Assembly: GCA_964641665.1 (NCBI GenBank)
Contig: CAZXKO010000038.1
Span: forward strand, 136,545-200,544
DNA length: 64,000 nt
Reading direction: 5' to 3'
From: Gp1-AA133 sp964641665
GTDB taxonomy: Bacteria; Acidobacteriota; Terriglobia; Terriglobales; Acidobacteriaceae
In this document: positions 52,221-61,900 of the stretch, piece after piece
Layout of the letters: the number at the start of each line of letters is the position of its first letter
How positions within the stretch are numbered: position 1 is the stretch's first letter
Position numbers and translations under genes: made by a program
The notes under the pieces: generated by a model
What the model was told of the DNA's origin: nothing
Database searches by the model: none
Seen by the model: the letters and a program-made list of their open reading frames with translations, nothing else

Positions 52221-53063
52221 CTAGTCTCCTTGCGCCGCGGTTTCTACCAACTCGGCACCGATTTCCGACGGTCCTTCGGCGCTAACGCGCAGCCGGTACC
52301 AGAGCACGATCGCCGCCAATGAAAAAACAAAGATGATGGTTGAGATGGCATTAATCTCCGGGGTGATGCCTCGCCGCAGCCGTCCCCAGATCTCGAGCGG
52401 CAGCGTGTTGTCGCGGCCAATGAGGAAGAAGCTGACGGCAATCTCATCCATGGACAACGTGAAGATCAGTAAGGCAGCCCCGATGATCGGGAGCTTCAGG
52501 TTCGGCAGCGTGATGCGCCAGAAGGTCCGCCAGTAGTTTGCGCCCAGGTCGAGGGAGGCTTCTTCCTGCGCGCGATCGAGTTTTTGCAGGCCTGCGAAGA
52601 CCTCAGTGGTTGCCACCGAGATCAGCGCGGTGCCGTGGCCGAGGACGATCGTGAGCAAGCTGAGCTTGATTTGGGCGGTATTGAAGAGCATCAGCAGCGA
52701 CAGGCCGGTGATGATCCCGGGCAGAATCAGCGGCAGAAGCACCAGGCGGCGAAACAGAGCTTTGCCGGGAAACTGCGCACGGTCGAGGGCGAGGGCAGCG
52801 GGAATTCCCAGTCCGAGCGCGATGGCGACTGCGGCAACCGCAACCAGCAAGCTATTACCGACCGACTCCCAGATCGCGCCGTCGGCAAACAGCGTTCGAT
52901 ACCAGTTGAGGGTGAGGTCGCGGGGCGGGAATCCGCCGACTCCGGCGCCGTTGAACGAGTAAATAATAAGGACGGCAATGGGCAGGTAAAGAAACGCAAA
53001 TACAACAACGGCATGCAGCAGTAGCCAGCGGGAGCCTTGGACGGCGGAGTTCTCGCCACTCAT
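52221..53063 (-). CDS. potC: Polyamine-type ABC transporter permease, PotC-like
   Basis: 280 aa, six membrane segments, with the ABC importer coupling loop (EEASLDLGANYWRTFWRITLP). ATG 53063 overlaps the PotB-like stop (ATGA) and is preferred to a longer in-frame start at 53132 that reads the end of potB. Works with the PotB-like permease, PotA-like ATPase and PotD-like binding protein. Confidence 0.9.
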   Translation of the reverse strand: MSGENSAVQGSRWLLLHAVVVFAFLYLPIAVLIIYSFNGAGVGGFPPRDLTLNWYRTLFADGAIWESVGNSLLVAVAAVAIALGLGIPAALALDRAQFPGKALFRRLVLLPLILPGIITGLSLLMLFNTAQIKLSLLTIVLGHGTALISVATTEVFAGLQKLDRAQEEASLDLGANYWRTFWRITLPNLKLPIIGAALLIFTLSMDEIAVSFFLIGRDNTLPLEIWGRLRRGITPEINAISTIIFVFSLAAIVLWYRLRVSAEGPSEIGAELVETAAQGD

Positions 53064-53908
53064 GAGAAGCTCCACTTCTTCTCGATCCGCTCCGAAACAA
53101 ACAGGAGGCTGACCACCAGCACCAGCATGCACAGCGAGATGGCTGCGCCCAGCGGCCAGTTATAGGCCGCACCGAACAGGCTGACGACGATGTTCGAGAT
53201 CATGATGCCGCTCGGCCCGCCGAGCAGCAGAGGGGCGAGGAAGTCTCCGAGACTCAGGACGAATGCGAAGGTCGCCCCCGCCACCACTCCCGGGATCGAA
53301 AGCGGAAAGATGACTCGCCAGAACGTTTGCAGCGGAGACGCACCCAGATCGTGCGACGCTTCGACCAGATTGCGTGGAATATGTTCGAGCGAGGCGTAGA
53401 TCGGCAGAAACGTGAACGGCGTGTAGATGTGGGTGAGAGTGAGCACTACCGCGAAGGGGCTGTACAGCAGGAAATCCAAGGGATGCTTGGTCAGGTGCAC
53501 GTATTGCAGCAAGGTATTGAGCACGCCGTCGCTGCCCAGAATCGTCTTCCAGGCGTAGGCGCGCACCAGGTAGCTGACCCATAGGGGAATAATGACGAGT
53601 TGGTAGAACAGGTCTTTCCTGGCGCCGTCATGAAAAGACAAGAAGTAAGCGAGCGGGTAGCCGAGCAGCAGGGAGAACAGCATGACGCGTGCGGCGATCC
53701 ACATGGAGCGCAGGAGCGTCTGCCAGTACACGTCGATGGTGAGAAGCTGGCGATAGTTCTCCAAATTCCAGGAGCGGATGATCGCCTGCGAGGCGGATAC
53801 CGACCAGAAGCTGTAGCAGAACATCAGCAGATAAGGGACGAGCAGAAACACAGTCACCCAGATCAGTGGGGGCACAGTGACGGCCGTTCTGTAGGCGCGC
53901 GAGAACAT
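53060..53908 (-). CDS. potB: Polyamine-type ABC transporter permease, PotB-like
   Basis: 282 aa, six membrane segments; PotB-type N-terminus (WVTVFLLVPYLLMFCYSFW) and coupling loop (VEASHDLGASPLQTFWRVIF). Follows potA by 3 bp and overlaps potC by 4 nt. Inner-membrane channel half of the importer. Confidence 0.9.
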   Translation of the reverse strand: MFSRAYRTAVTVPPLIWVTVFLLVPYLLMFCYSFWSVSASQAIIRSWNLENYRQLLTIDVYWQTLLRSMWIAARVMLFSLLLGYPLAYFLSFHDGARKDLFYQLVIIPLWVSYLVRAYAWKTILGSDGVLNTLLQYVHLTKHPLDFLLYSPFAVVLTLTHIYTPFTFLPIYASLEHIPRNLVEASHDLGASPLQTFWRVIFPLSIPGVVAGATFAFVLSLGDFLAPLLLGGPSGIMISNIVVSLFGAAYNWPLGAAISLCMLVLVVSLLFVSERIEKKWSFS

Positions 53909-53911
53909 GAA

Positions 53912-55012
53912 CTAGTTTCTGTCCGCTGATTCGCGGACCAGAACTGCGTCCGCGGGCTGAAAGTCGAGTTCCAACGTACTTTGGCTGTCAGCGCGAGTGG
54001 CCGTCCGCACTGAAAATAACAACCCGTCTGCGCATTCCACTTGCAGGAGTTCAGTCGCCCCATGGAAGGCCTGGTGCCGCACCTGGCCTAGCACGCGCAC
54101 TGAACCGTCGCTGGCGGGTATGGTTGATGCAACGATCCGGATATTCTCCGGCCGGAGCGAAAACAGCGCGGGACCATCGGGGAGTCGCGCTTTCCACGAC
54201 AGGGAACTGCAGCGCACGATGCCACCACGAACTTCACCGCGAAGCAGGTTGGTGTGTCCGATGAATTGGGCGGTGTAGGCGGTAGCGGGGCGGCGATAGA
54301 TTTCTTGCGGGGTCGCGACTTGTTCGAGTTCGCCCATCCGCAGCAGGGCGATGCGGTCGGACATGACCATGGCTTCTTCCTGGTCGTGCGTGACGAAGAC
54401 GAATGAGATTCCTACTTCGCGCTGGAGCGATTTCAGCTCCATCTGCATCTGGCGGCGAAGGTTGGCGTCGAGAGCCGACAACGGTTCGTCGAGCAGTAGG
54501 AGTCGGGGGCGGTTTACGAGCGCTCGCGCTAACGCGATACGTTGCTGCTGTCCGCCGCTGATTTTCGAGGGCTTGGCTTTCGCGTGCGCGGTCATTTTCA
54601 CTCGCGCCAATGCCTCCTCGACTCGCGATGAGACTTCCGTTTCTGGCCGCCTCGCTACCCTGAGGCCATAGGCGACGTTCTGCTCGACGGTGAGGTGGGG
54701 GAACAACGCATAGTTCTGAAAGACCGTGTTGACCCGCCGCTTATAAGGCGGCAGGCTGTCGAGGCGTTGGCCGGCCATCCAGACTTCGCCCGAGTTTGCG
54801 TTCTCGAACCCTGCGATAATTCGCAGCAGGGTAGTTTTTCCGGACCCACTTTCGCCCAGGATGGTCAGGAATTCGCCCTCGGCAACATCCAGGGAAATAT
54901 CGCGAAGGACCACACTTCGGCCGAAACTCTTCGCGACATTGCGAATGCGCAGGAGCGGGGAGGCTGCCGCACCGCTTGGGGTGAGTTCGCTCGAGCTTGC
55001 CAGATTAGACAT
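53912..55012 (-). CDS. potA: Polyamine-type ABC transporter ATP-binding protein, PotA-like
   Basis: 366 aa from ATG 55012. Walker A GESGSGKTT, signature SGGQQQRIALARAL, Walker B LLLLDEPLSALD, H-loop THDQEEA, then a TOBE domain in the C-terminal third as in PotA/CysA-type ATPases. An in-frame TTG at 55078, 8 bp after the potD stop, would add 22 residues; neither start has a strong ribosome binding site. Powers the PotB/PotC permease. Confidence 0.92.
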   Translation of the reverse strand: MSNLASSSELTPSGAAASPLLRIRNVAKSFGRSVVLRDISLDVAEGEFLTILGESGSGKTTLLRIIAGFENANSGEVWMAGQRLDSLPPYKRRVNTVFQNYALFPHLTVEQNVAYGLRVARRPETEVSSRVEEALARVKMTAHAKAKPSKISGGQQQRIALARALVNRPRLLLLDEPLSALDANLRRQMQMELKSLQREVGISFVFVTHDQEEAMVMSDRIALLRMGELEQVATPQEIYRRPATAYTAQFIGHTNLLRGEVRGGIVRCSSLSWKARLPDGPALFSLRPENIRIVASTIPASDGSVRVLGQVRHQAFHGATELLQVECADGLLFSVRTATRADSQSTLELDFQPADAVLVRESADRN

Positions 55013-55086
55013 TGGTCGTTTGTTTCGATATGAGCTCAGGCGCGTTTCGCCACGGTTGTTGCCAAAGCCCTCTGCCAACGGTTTGA

Positions 55087-56154
55087 CTACTGGGCTGCTT
55101 TCACTTCGTTCCAGATTTCGTTGTACTTGGCCCGTCGGGGAACGTTCTGCCAGAAGTAAATGCGTTTCTGGTAGTTATCGACATCATCCAGGTGCAAGAT
55201 CTGGCGCTCGTCGGCGGTCATCAACTGTCCCGCCTGAGGATTCGCCGGGGTGTAATGCGTCACGTCGGTGACGAGTTTCTGCGTCTTTGCCTGCACCATG
55301 TATTCGAGGAGTTGATAGGCGAGGTCTTTGTTCTCGCTGGCGGAGGTAATCATCAGGTGATCGATCCAGCCGGTGGTGTTCTCTTTTGGGATGGTTTCGC
55401 CGACAGGGAAATTCTGCTTCTTCAGTTCCGCAGTGTTGAGAGGCCAGCCCATGGCGGCAATGACTTCATGATTCTGAAAGAGATTGGTGAGTTCGCCACC
55501 AGTCGTCCACATCTTCCGAATATTCGGCTTCAGTTCCAGAAGCTTTTTTCTCGCGGCTTCCAGTTGATCGTCAGTGAGGTTATAGAGCTGGTTAGGATCG
55601 GGCTTGTCGTAGCCGAGGACCTGCGCAGCCATGTAGACCGTGGAGAGTTCATCCCACACGGAGACCTTTCCCCGATATTTCGGATCCCACAGGACATTCC
55701 AGCTGTCTGGCGGTTGTTTGAACGCGGTAGTGTCGTAGATCAGGGGGTTGGGTCCCCAGGTGAAGGGCACGCCGTACACTTTGCCGTTCACGCGCACCAG
55801 CGGCAAGGATGTCAGCTTCGGCGAAAGCTGGCTGTAGGTCGGAATCTTCGACAGATCGAGAGGTTCCGCCAGATTAGCGGTTGCGATCATGGTCGCCACA
55901 TCGCTGGAAGGGGAAATTACGTCGTAGTTGCTCGCGCTGCCGCCACGGAGCTTGGCCACGAGTTCATCGCTCGAGCCCATGTAGGAAGCGGAAACCTTGC
56001 AGTGGCATTGTTCCTCGAAGCCCTTCACGAACAGGGGGTCGGCGTACCCTTCCCACACCAGCAGGTTGAGCGTCGGGGTCTTTTTCGCGCAGGAGTCGAA
56101 ACCAAGAATCGCGAGCAGCACCAATGAGAGGAGAGAAGGTCTCTTCATTGTCAT
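55087..56154 (-). CDS. potD: Periplasmic substrate-binding protein, PotD-like
   Basis: 355-aa class II solute-binding protein. Lipoprotein-like signal (LSLVLLAILGFDSC; an imperfect lipobox), then LNLLVWEGYADPLFVKGFEE as in PotD/PotF, and the C-terminal NEIWNEVK. It delivers the substrate to PotB/PotC. Its ATG overlaps the amidohydrolase stop by 4 nt (ATGA), linking the two products. Whether the ligand is spermidine, putrescine or another amine was not resolved. Confidence 0.9.
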   Translation of the reverse strand: MTMKRPSLLSLVLLAILGFDSCAKKTPTLNLLVWEGYADPLFVKGFEEQCHCKVSASYMGSSDELVAKLRGGSASNYDVISPSSDVATMIATANLAEPLDLSKIPTYSQLSPKLTSLPLVRVNGKVYGVPFTWGPNPLIYDTTAFKQPPDSWNVLWDPKYRGKVSVWDELSTVYMAAQVLGYDKPDPNQLYNLTDDQLEAARKKLLELKPNIRKMWTTGGELTNLFQNHEVIAAMGWPLNTAELKKQNFPVGETIPKENTTGWIDHLMITSASENKDLAYQLLEYMVQAKTQKLVTDVTHYTPANPQAGQLMTADERQILHLDDVDNYQKRIYFWQNVPRRAKYNEIWNEVKAAQ

Positions 56155-57962
56155 TTCGCCTCCGGGGCGCGTCCGGCCTTCACCGAGTCCCAGTTCGCCG
56201 ACTGATAGACCACCTTGCCGCCAACCATGGTCAGGAGCACTTCAGTCTTACCGATCTCAGTCGGTTCGATACGGAAAAGGTCGCGGTCGAGAACGATCAG
56301 GTCCGCCACTTTGCCCGGTTGAAGGGATCCCTCGGACTTTTCCCGGCGCCCGGCGATTGCCGCCCCGAGAGTGTACCCCCGAATCGCATCTTCGAGGCTG
56401 ATGCGCTCCTTCGGTAGAAAGCCACCCGGGGGATTGCCTTCGATGGTCTGGCGCGTGAGCGCGTTCTGCACGCCGGGCCAGGGATTGAGCGTCACAATCG
56501 GCCAGTCGCTGCCAAACCCCAGCACTCCACCGGAGTTCTCTACGCTGCGCCATGCCCATGCGCGCTGAGTGCGTTCCGGTCCGGCATTGCGTGCCCACAC
56601 CAGCAGTACATCGTCGTCGGGATACGAGTGCAGGGGTTGGAAGCTCGCGATCACTCGCAGTTTGCCAAAGCGAGGAATGTCCTGGGCAGTGATGGTCTCG
56701 ATGTGCTCGATACGATGACGCCGGTCCTTCGTGCCATTTCTTTTGGCTGCGTTCTCATAAGCATCGAGCGTGAGCTGCACGGCACGGTCGCCGATGGCGT
56801 GGGTGAAGATTTGGATCCCGCGTTTATCAAGGTCCGCGACCATCCTGTTATAGCTATCCGGGTCCCATAGCAGATCACCTTTGAGTTTCGGATCGTCAGC
56901 GTAGGGTGTGAACATGGCAGCGGTGTGCGACTCGACGACTCCATCGAAGAAAAACTTCACGGCGCCCGCCGAGATCCATTCATCGTGGTATTTCCGGCGG
57001 GCTTCTTCGATCTCTTGAAACTGGACAGGGGTGATCGTCGGCGGCATGACTCGGTAGGCGAGATACATTCGCACGGTCAGGTCGCCAGCTCGGCGCAATT
57101 CTTCGAGCACATCGACGTTTTGCAGGTCGCTAAGGGCGACGCCCACACCTCCGGGGGTGTGCACTCGTACCAGACCTACGCGGTTGGCTTCCTTAAAGCC
57201 CGCCCGGTAGGCGTCGAGTATTTCTTGACGGGAAGGGCGTGGAATCGAGTTCGACATGACGGCATCCGCCGCGTCTTCTTTAATTGCGCCAGTGGCTTCG
57301 CCGGTCGCGGCGTCTCGCACAAACTCGCCGCCGGCAGGGTTCGGCGTACGCTTGGTGATGCCCGCCAGCTGAAGGGCCTTCGTGTTGGCCCACCAGGTGT
57401 GGCCGTCGAATGATTCCAGATAAACCGGACGATTGGGGACGACTTCGTCCAAGAATTTCCTGTCTGGCAGATTGGTCGGCCCCACGGCGGTGTACTGCCA
57501 ACCTCGCCCGAGCACCCACGGCTGATCTGGATGTGCGTCGGCAAATGCTTTCACGCGCCGCTGAATTTCCGGAAGGTCTTTGGCATCGTCGAGGTGAACT
57601 CGGCGCAGGCTCAACGATCCGTCGAGGAAGTGGTTGTGGCAGTCGGTAAAGCCGGGCAGTACGAGCCGGCCGCCGGCGTCGATCACTTTGGTGGCGGGCC
57701 CGCGGAGCGGGTTGATGTCGTTGACACCTCCGACGGCGAGTATCTTTTCGCCACGGATGGCAACACCCTCCGCCCAGGGTTGGTCAGCGTTTACGGTGTA
57801 AACGCGAGCGTTCACGATCACGACGTCAGCAGCGGACGCTCGCGCTTGCGCGAGTGAGAAAGGAGGCACTGCCAGCCAAGCGAGTACTCCAGCCAGCCAC
57901 CCGGCGCGATTGGTGAATCGCGATTTATGTGGTCCTGTTTTTTCGAACGGGAGATTTCGCAT
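56151..57962 (-). CDS. Exported metal-dependent amidohydrolase (YtcJ-like)
   Basis: 603 aa. N-terminal hydrophobic signal (WLAGVLAWLAVPPFSLAQ), then the amidohydrolase_3 fold: VVIVNARVYTVN, metal motif DCHNHF, HAIGDRAVQLTLDAYE, RIEHIETI and GFGSDWPI. Members hydrolyse amides, hydantoins or formamides and many are uncharacterised. Export signal and linkage to PotD suggest it trims the substrate before uptake. It starts 15 bp after the regulator gene. Confidence 0.87.
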   Translation of the reverse strand: MRNLPFEKTGPHKSRFTNRAGWLAGVLAWLAVPPFSLAQARASAADVVIVNARVYTVNADQPWAEGVAIRGEKILAVGGVNDINPLRGPATKVIDAGGRLVLPGFTDCHNHFLDGSLSLRRVHLDDAKDLPEIQRRVKAFADAHPDQPWVLGRGWQYTAVGPTNLPDRKFLDEVVPNRPVYLESFDGHTWWANTKALQLAGITKRTPNPAGGEFVRDAATGEATGAIKEDAADAVMSNSIPRPSRQEILDAYRAGFKEANRVGLVRVHTPGGVGVALSDLQNVDVLEELRRAGDLTVRMYLAYRVMPPTITPVQFQEIEEARRKYHDEWISAGAVKFFFDGVVESHTAAMFTPYADDPKLKGDLLWDPDSYNRMVADLDKRGIQIFTHAIGDRAVQLTLDAYENAAKRNGTKDRRHRIEHIETITAQDIPRFGKLRVIASFQPLHSYPDDDVLLVWARNAGPERTQRAWAWRSVENSGGVLGFGSDWPIVTLNPWPGVQNALTRQTIEGNPPGGFLPKERISLEDAIRGYTLGAAIAGRREKSEGSLQPGKVADLIVLDRDLFRIEPTEIGKTEVLLTMVGGKVVYQSANWDSVKAGRAPEAK

Positions 57963-57977
57963 GGTTGCACGTGGCCG

Positions 57978-58778
57978 CTAAAACGTGGGCGGAGTGTTGA
58001 CCCAGAGCACCCACGTTTCGGAACGTCCGGGGTTCTTCCAGCGGTGGGGCGTTGCGCTCTCAAAATAAAAACTGTCCCCTGATTTCAGGCGGAATTCTTC
58101 ATTGTCGAGCGCGAGCTGCAATTCGCCGCGCAATACGTGCAGGAACTCTTCCCCTTCGTGAGTGTACGATTCGCCGCTGCCCGACTGCGGCGCGATGCGA
58201 AACAGATGCGGCTCCATGACCGTGTTGCCCCAGGCCAGCAACTCCATGCGCACTCCGGGCCCGGCTTCAAGAACCTTGCGCGCGTCCGGCCGGACCAGGC
58301 GGCTGTTGGACTCGGCCGGGTCGAAGAAATCGAGGATGTTGGTCTTGTAGAAGCGCGCCAGCCGGCGCAGGGTGCTGATGGAGGCACTCATCTGGGAGCG
58401 TTCGATGGCGCTGAGAAAACCCACCGAAATGCCCGCGGCCTTGGCCACGTGCGCGAGTGACCATCCCCGGCGCAGCCTTAGCTGACGCAAGCGCATGCCA
58501 ATAGCGCCGGTGGCGCCGTCGGGCGAGGGTCGCACCAGACCTTCACGCTTGAGAAGTTGCAGAATGGCGGGCGCATTCAAGCCGTGCACACGGCGCAGGA
58601 AGCGGGCGCGCTTGAGGAGTTTCACATCCTCGGCTGTGTAGAGGCGATACTTGCTCGCAGTGCGGCGTGGGCGGGTGAGCCCAAGGCTCTCCCAGGAGCG
58701 GATCACCGACGGTGACACGCCCACGACGCGCGCGACATCCCCGATTTTCAAGTAAGGTTTTGCCTCGTTTGGCTTCAT
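57978..58778 (-). CDS. MerR-XRE-cupin fusion transcription regulator
   Basis: 266 aa with three domains: MerR winged helix at about 10-75 (IGDVARVVGVSPSVIRSWES, KYRLYTAEDV), XRE-type HTH at about 93-150 (RLRQLRLRRGWSLAHVAKAA, ISVGFLSAIER) and a cupin at about 185-262 (THEGEEFLHVLRGELQLAL, SFYFESATPHRW). XRE-cupin regulators such as PuuR respond to small ligands in amine catabolism; here a MerR domain is added in front. First gene of the operon and divergent from the TonB receptor, so it probably controls both directions. Confidence 0.9.
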   Translation of the reverse strand: MKPNEAKPYLKIGDVARVVGVSPSVIRSWESLGLTRPRRTASKYRLYTAEDVKLLKRARFLRRVHGLNAPAILQLLKREGLVRPSPDGATGAIGMRLRQLRLRRGWSLAHVAKAAGISVGFLSAIERSQMSASISTLRRLARFYKTNILDFFDPAESNSRLVRPDARKVLEAGPGVRMELLAWGNTVMEPHLFRIAPQSGSGESYTHEGEEFLHVLRGELQLALDNEEFRLKSGDSFYFESATPHRWKNPGRSETWVLWVNTPPTF

Positions 58779-58830
58779 GTCCCGAGTCGTTCGTAGCGCC
58801 GCATCGCTTTGCGGAATCGGTATTTTTCGC

Positions 58831-58860
58831 TTGACAGTAGGCGGTTCGCTTCTCTAACCT
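58831..58860 (+). promoter_or_regulatory. Candidate sigma-70 promoter of the TonB receptor gene
   Basis: TTGACA at 58831-58836, 18-nt spacer, TAACCT at 58855-58860. The -35 is perfect, the -10 weak (3 of 6), a combination often found at activator-dependent promoters. It lies 78 bp before the receptor start. Confidence 0.45.
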
Positions 58861-58880
58861 TACGCGATTATAGCAAGGTT
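58856..58880. promoter_or_regulatory. Candidate operator dyad
   Basis: AACCTT (58856-58861), 13-nt centre, AAGGTT (58875-58880). It overlaps the -10 of the candidate promoter in the 159-bp divergent region between the MerR-XRE-cupin gene and the receptor gene. Position and symmetry fit the binding site of a dimeric HTH regulator. Confidence 0.45.
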
Positions 58881-58937
58881 CAGTTGCAACGCAAGCTGGT
58901 TCTGATCCAAAAACTTGCCCTGCCCCTCGGAGGTCAC

Positions 58938-61900
58938 ATGCAGTCGTCAAAAGCGCGCCTGGCGACGCGAGTTCTGGTTGCCTTCTTCTGTCTCGTCTGT
59001 TCCACGCTGTTAACCGCTCAGAGCACCGGCGGCCGAATTTTGGGCCGGGTGGCCGATCCCAGCGGAGCGGTGCTGGCCGGCGTGCATGTAACGCTTGTGA
59101 ATCAAGCGACCGGTGTCTCCCAGGAAAACGTGAGCAATGACAACGGAGACTACACGTTTCCGCAAGTGCCTGTGGGCACCTACCGAGTCGAATTTGACCA
59201 GACGGGCTTCAAGAAGAATGTGCGGCGTGACGTCAACGTCGATCTCAACCAGGTCGTCACCTTGAATATGGTGATGCAGATTGGCGAGGCGAAAGAAACG
59301 GTCGATGTGACTTCGGAAGCCCCGCTGGTCGATACCTCAAGTACGCAACTCGGCTCCGTCATGGACGCGCAGCAGGTCTCCAATCTCCCACTAAACTCGC
59401 GCGATACCTACCAGCTTTTACAGTTGCAGCCCGGAGTGCAGGGGGTTGGCGGTTCCGACCTTTTTTATGGCAGCAACACCTCGGGAGGGGTCTCGGTCAA
59501 CGGTGGCCGCAGCCGTTCCAACAATTTCAATGTCAACGGCGGAGACGGCAATGACCTCTTCGTCAATGGTCCTGCGATTCAACCCACTCCCGACAGTATT
59601 GAAGAGTTTCGCGTGCTCTCTAACACTTTCGACGCCGAGTACGGCCGCAACTCCGGCGCCGTGATTAACGTGGTCACGAAATCAGGGACCAACAGCTTGC
59701 ATGGCAGCGTTTACGAATTTGCTCGCAACCAGAGTTTCAACGCGAGGGGCTACCTCGATCCGCGACGCCCCGACGATAAACAGAACCAGTTTGGGGGAAC
59801 ATTTGGCGGTCCCATCGTCAAGGACCGAACCTTCTTTTTTGGGTCCTATGAAGGGCGACGGGTGGTCCATGGTATTGCGTCGGAAAAGATCGCGGTTCCA
59901 ACCGCGGCGGAGCGCATCGGAGACTTCTCGGGAACACCGTTGTCGGGGTCGATTGGGACACAAACACTGGCCGATATTTTGAATGCGCGCGCAGCGCTCC
60001 CCGGAAGCGGATGTGTTCTCAATAACGGAAGCGGGCAACCGGCCCAGGTTGGAGACTCTTACGACAGTCTCTTTTCGAATAGCGTGTCAGGTAGCGTTAT
60101 TCCAACCGCGTGCCTTGACCCGGTTGCCGTGGACCTCGTCAATCGCAACGTGCCGTTACCGAATGCGGTCGACTCCGCCGGCAACCCCTACTTCCAGTCC
60201 GTGCCGAACGACTATTCTCATGCCAACCAGTTCACGGTGAAGGTGGACCACCGGATTAACGACAAGCAGAATCTGAGCTTGTACTACTACTACAACGACG
60301 CTTACGATGCTCAGCCGTTTACCAAGTTCCAGTCGTTGACGCCAAATCTATTGCCGGGCTTTGGTAATGACAACTCGACCCGGTCGCAGCAGGTAAACCT
60401 CTCGCATACGTGGACCCTCACTAACAGTTCGGTGAACGAGGCTCGAATCACTTACTTTCGCGAGGCGCAGCCGACGTTCCTACATCCGCAGAACACCCAC
60501 CTGGTGAACGATTCGTGCAGTTCAAGCTTGTCGACGATCTGCTTCACGGGTACCACCGATGTTCCCAGCGTCATTCCTTCCAATACAAGGTATGGGATTA
60601 CTCCGAACTTGCCGAACGGCGCCCAGCACGAAGGCACACCCTTCATTTCCGTCCTCGGCAGTTTTACGATCGGCAATGATTACGAGGGAGAGTTGCCCCA
60701 GACGGGCAATACGTACCAGTTCAGCGATAACCTGACTCGGGTTATGGGGAACCACACGCTGAAATTCGGAGCCGACTTCAGAATCCAGAAATTTCTCCAG
60801 ACGCTGTTCTTCGATCCCCAAGGCTACTTCACCTACTCCGGGGGCGGCCCAAACGATACCGGCAACACACTGGCCAACTATTTCCTGGGCCTCCCTGACT
60901 CCTACGTCCAGGGATCCACTCAAACCGAAGACGTTCGCGCCCGCGCACTCTATCTTTTTGCGCAGGACAGCTGGAAAATCCGCCCGAATCTGACGATGAA
61001 CTACGGGCTGCGTTGGGAATACAACCAGCCCATGTACGACGCCGGTCTGCGCTACCAGACGTTCCGCCCGGGGCAGGCCGACACGATATTTACTTGCCAG
61101 CTCAGCGCGAACAGTCTGAGTTCGCTCGGCTACACCAATCCGAACTGTGCTGATCCTGCCTCGGACTCCGCGGGCGTATTTCCCCTAGGCCTAGTCATCC
61201 CCGGCGACAAAGGTGTGCCCAAAGGACTCACGTCGAGCTACTATCACGCGTTTGCGCCGCGCATTGGCATCGCGTGGGATCCAAAGAAAGATGGTAAGAC
61301 CACCATCCGCGCCGGGTTTGGGGTCTTCTACAATCCCGTGGAGCAATTGGTCCTCGAGCAGTTCCAGGGAGAGCCTCCTTTCGGTGGGAGTTCGACGATC
61401 GCCGAGGGGCTATTCACCACGCCCTTCGTAAGTCAATCCCCCAATCCGGTTGACGGATCACTGGTGGTCTCGCCGAATCCGTTCAACGGCATTCTCACTC
61501 CGCCTCGCGGGAGCCCGGTGGACTGGTCGATCTTTCGCCCCATTCTGCTCTACGGAGAGCTGCAACCCAACATTCGTGCGCAATACACCGAGCAGTACAA
61601 CATCGGTATCACGCGGGAAATAGCCAAAAACATGGTGTTGTCGGTGGGCTACGTGGGATCCCAGGGACACCGGTTGCTGGTGACTCGTGATTTGAATTAC
61701 GGCAACCCGCAGACTTGCCTTGACCTCGAAGCGATTGCCCTTGCGTATCCCGGGGATGGCACGGCTGCTCATCCCGGCATTGGGACTGATTGCGGCCCGT
61801 TCTACGCCGACACGGCCTTCTCGATTCCAACGCAGGCTTACGACGCAACCGGCGCCTTGGTGAATGTTGTCACGCCGACAGGAGGGTTGCACCTTCCCTA

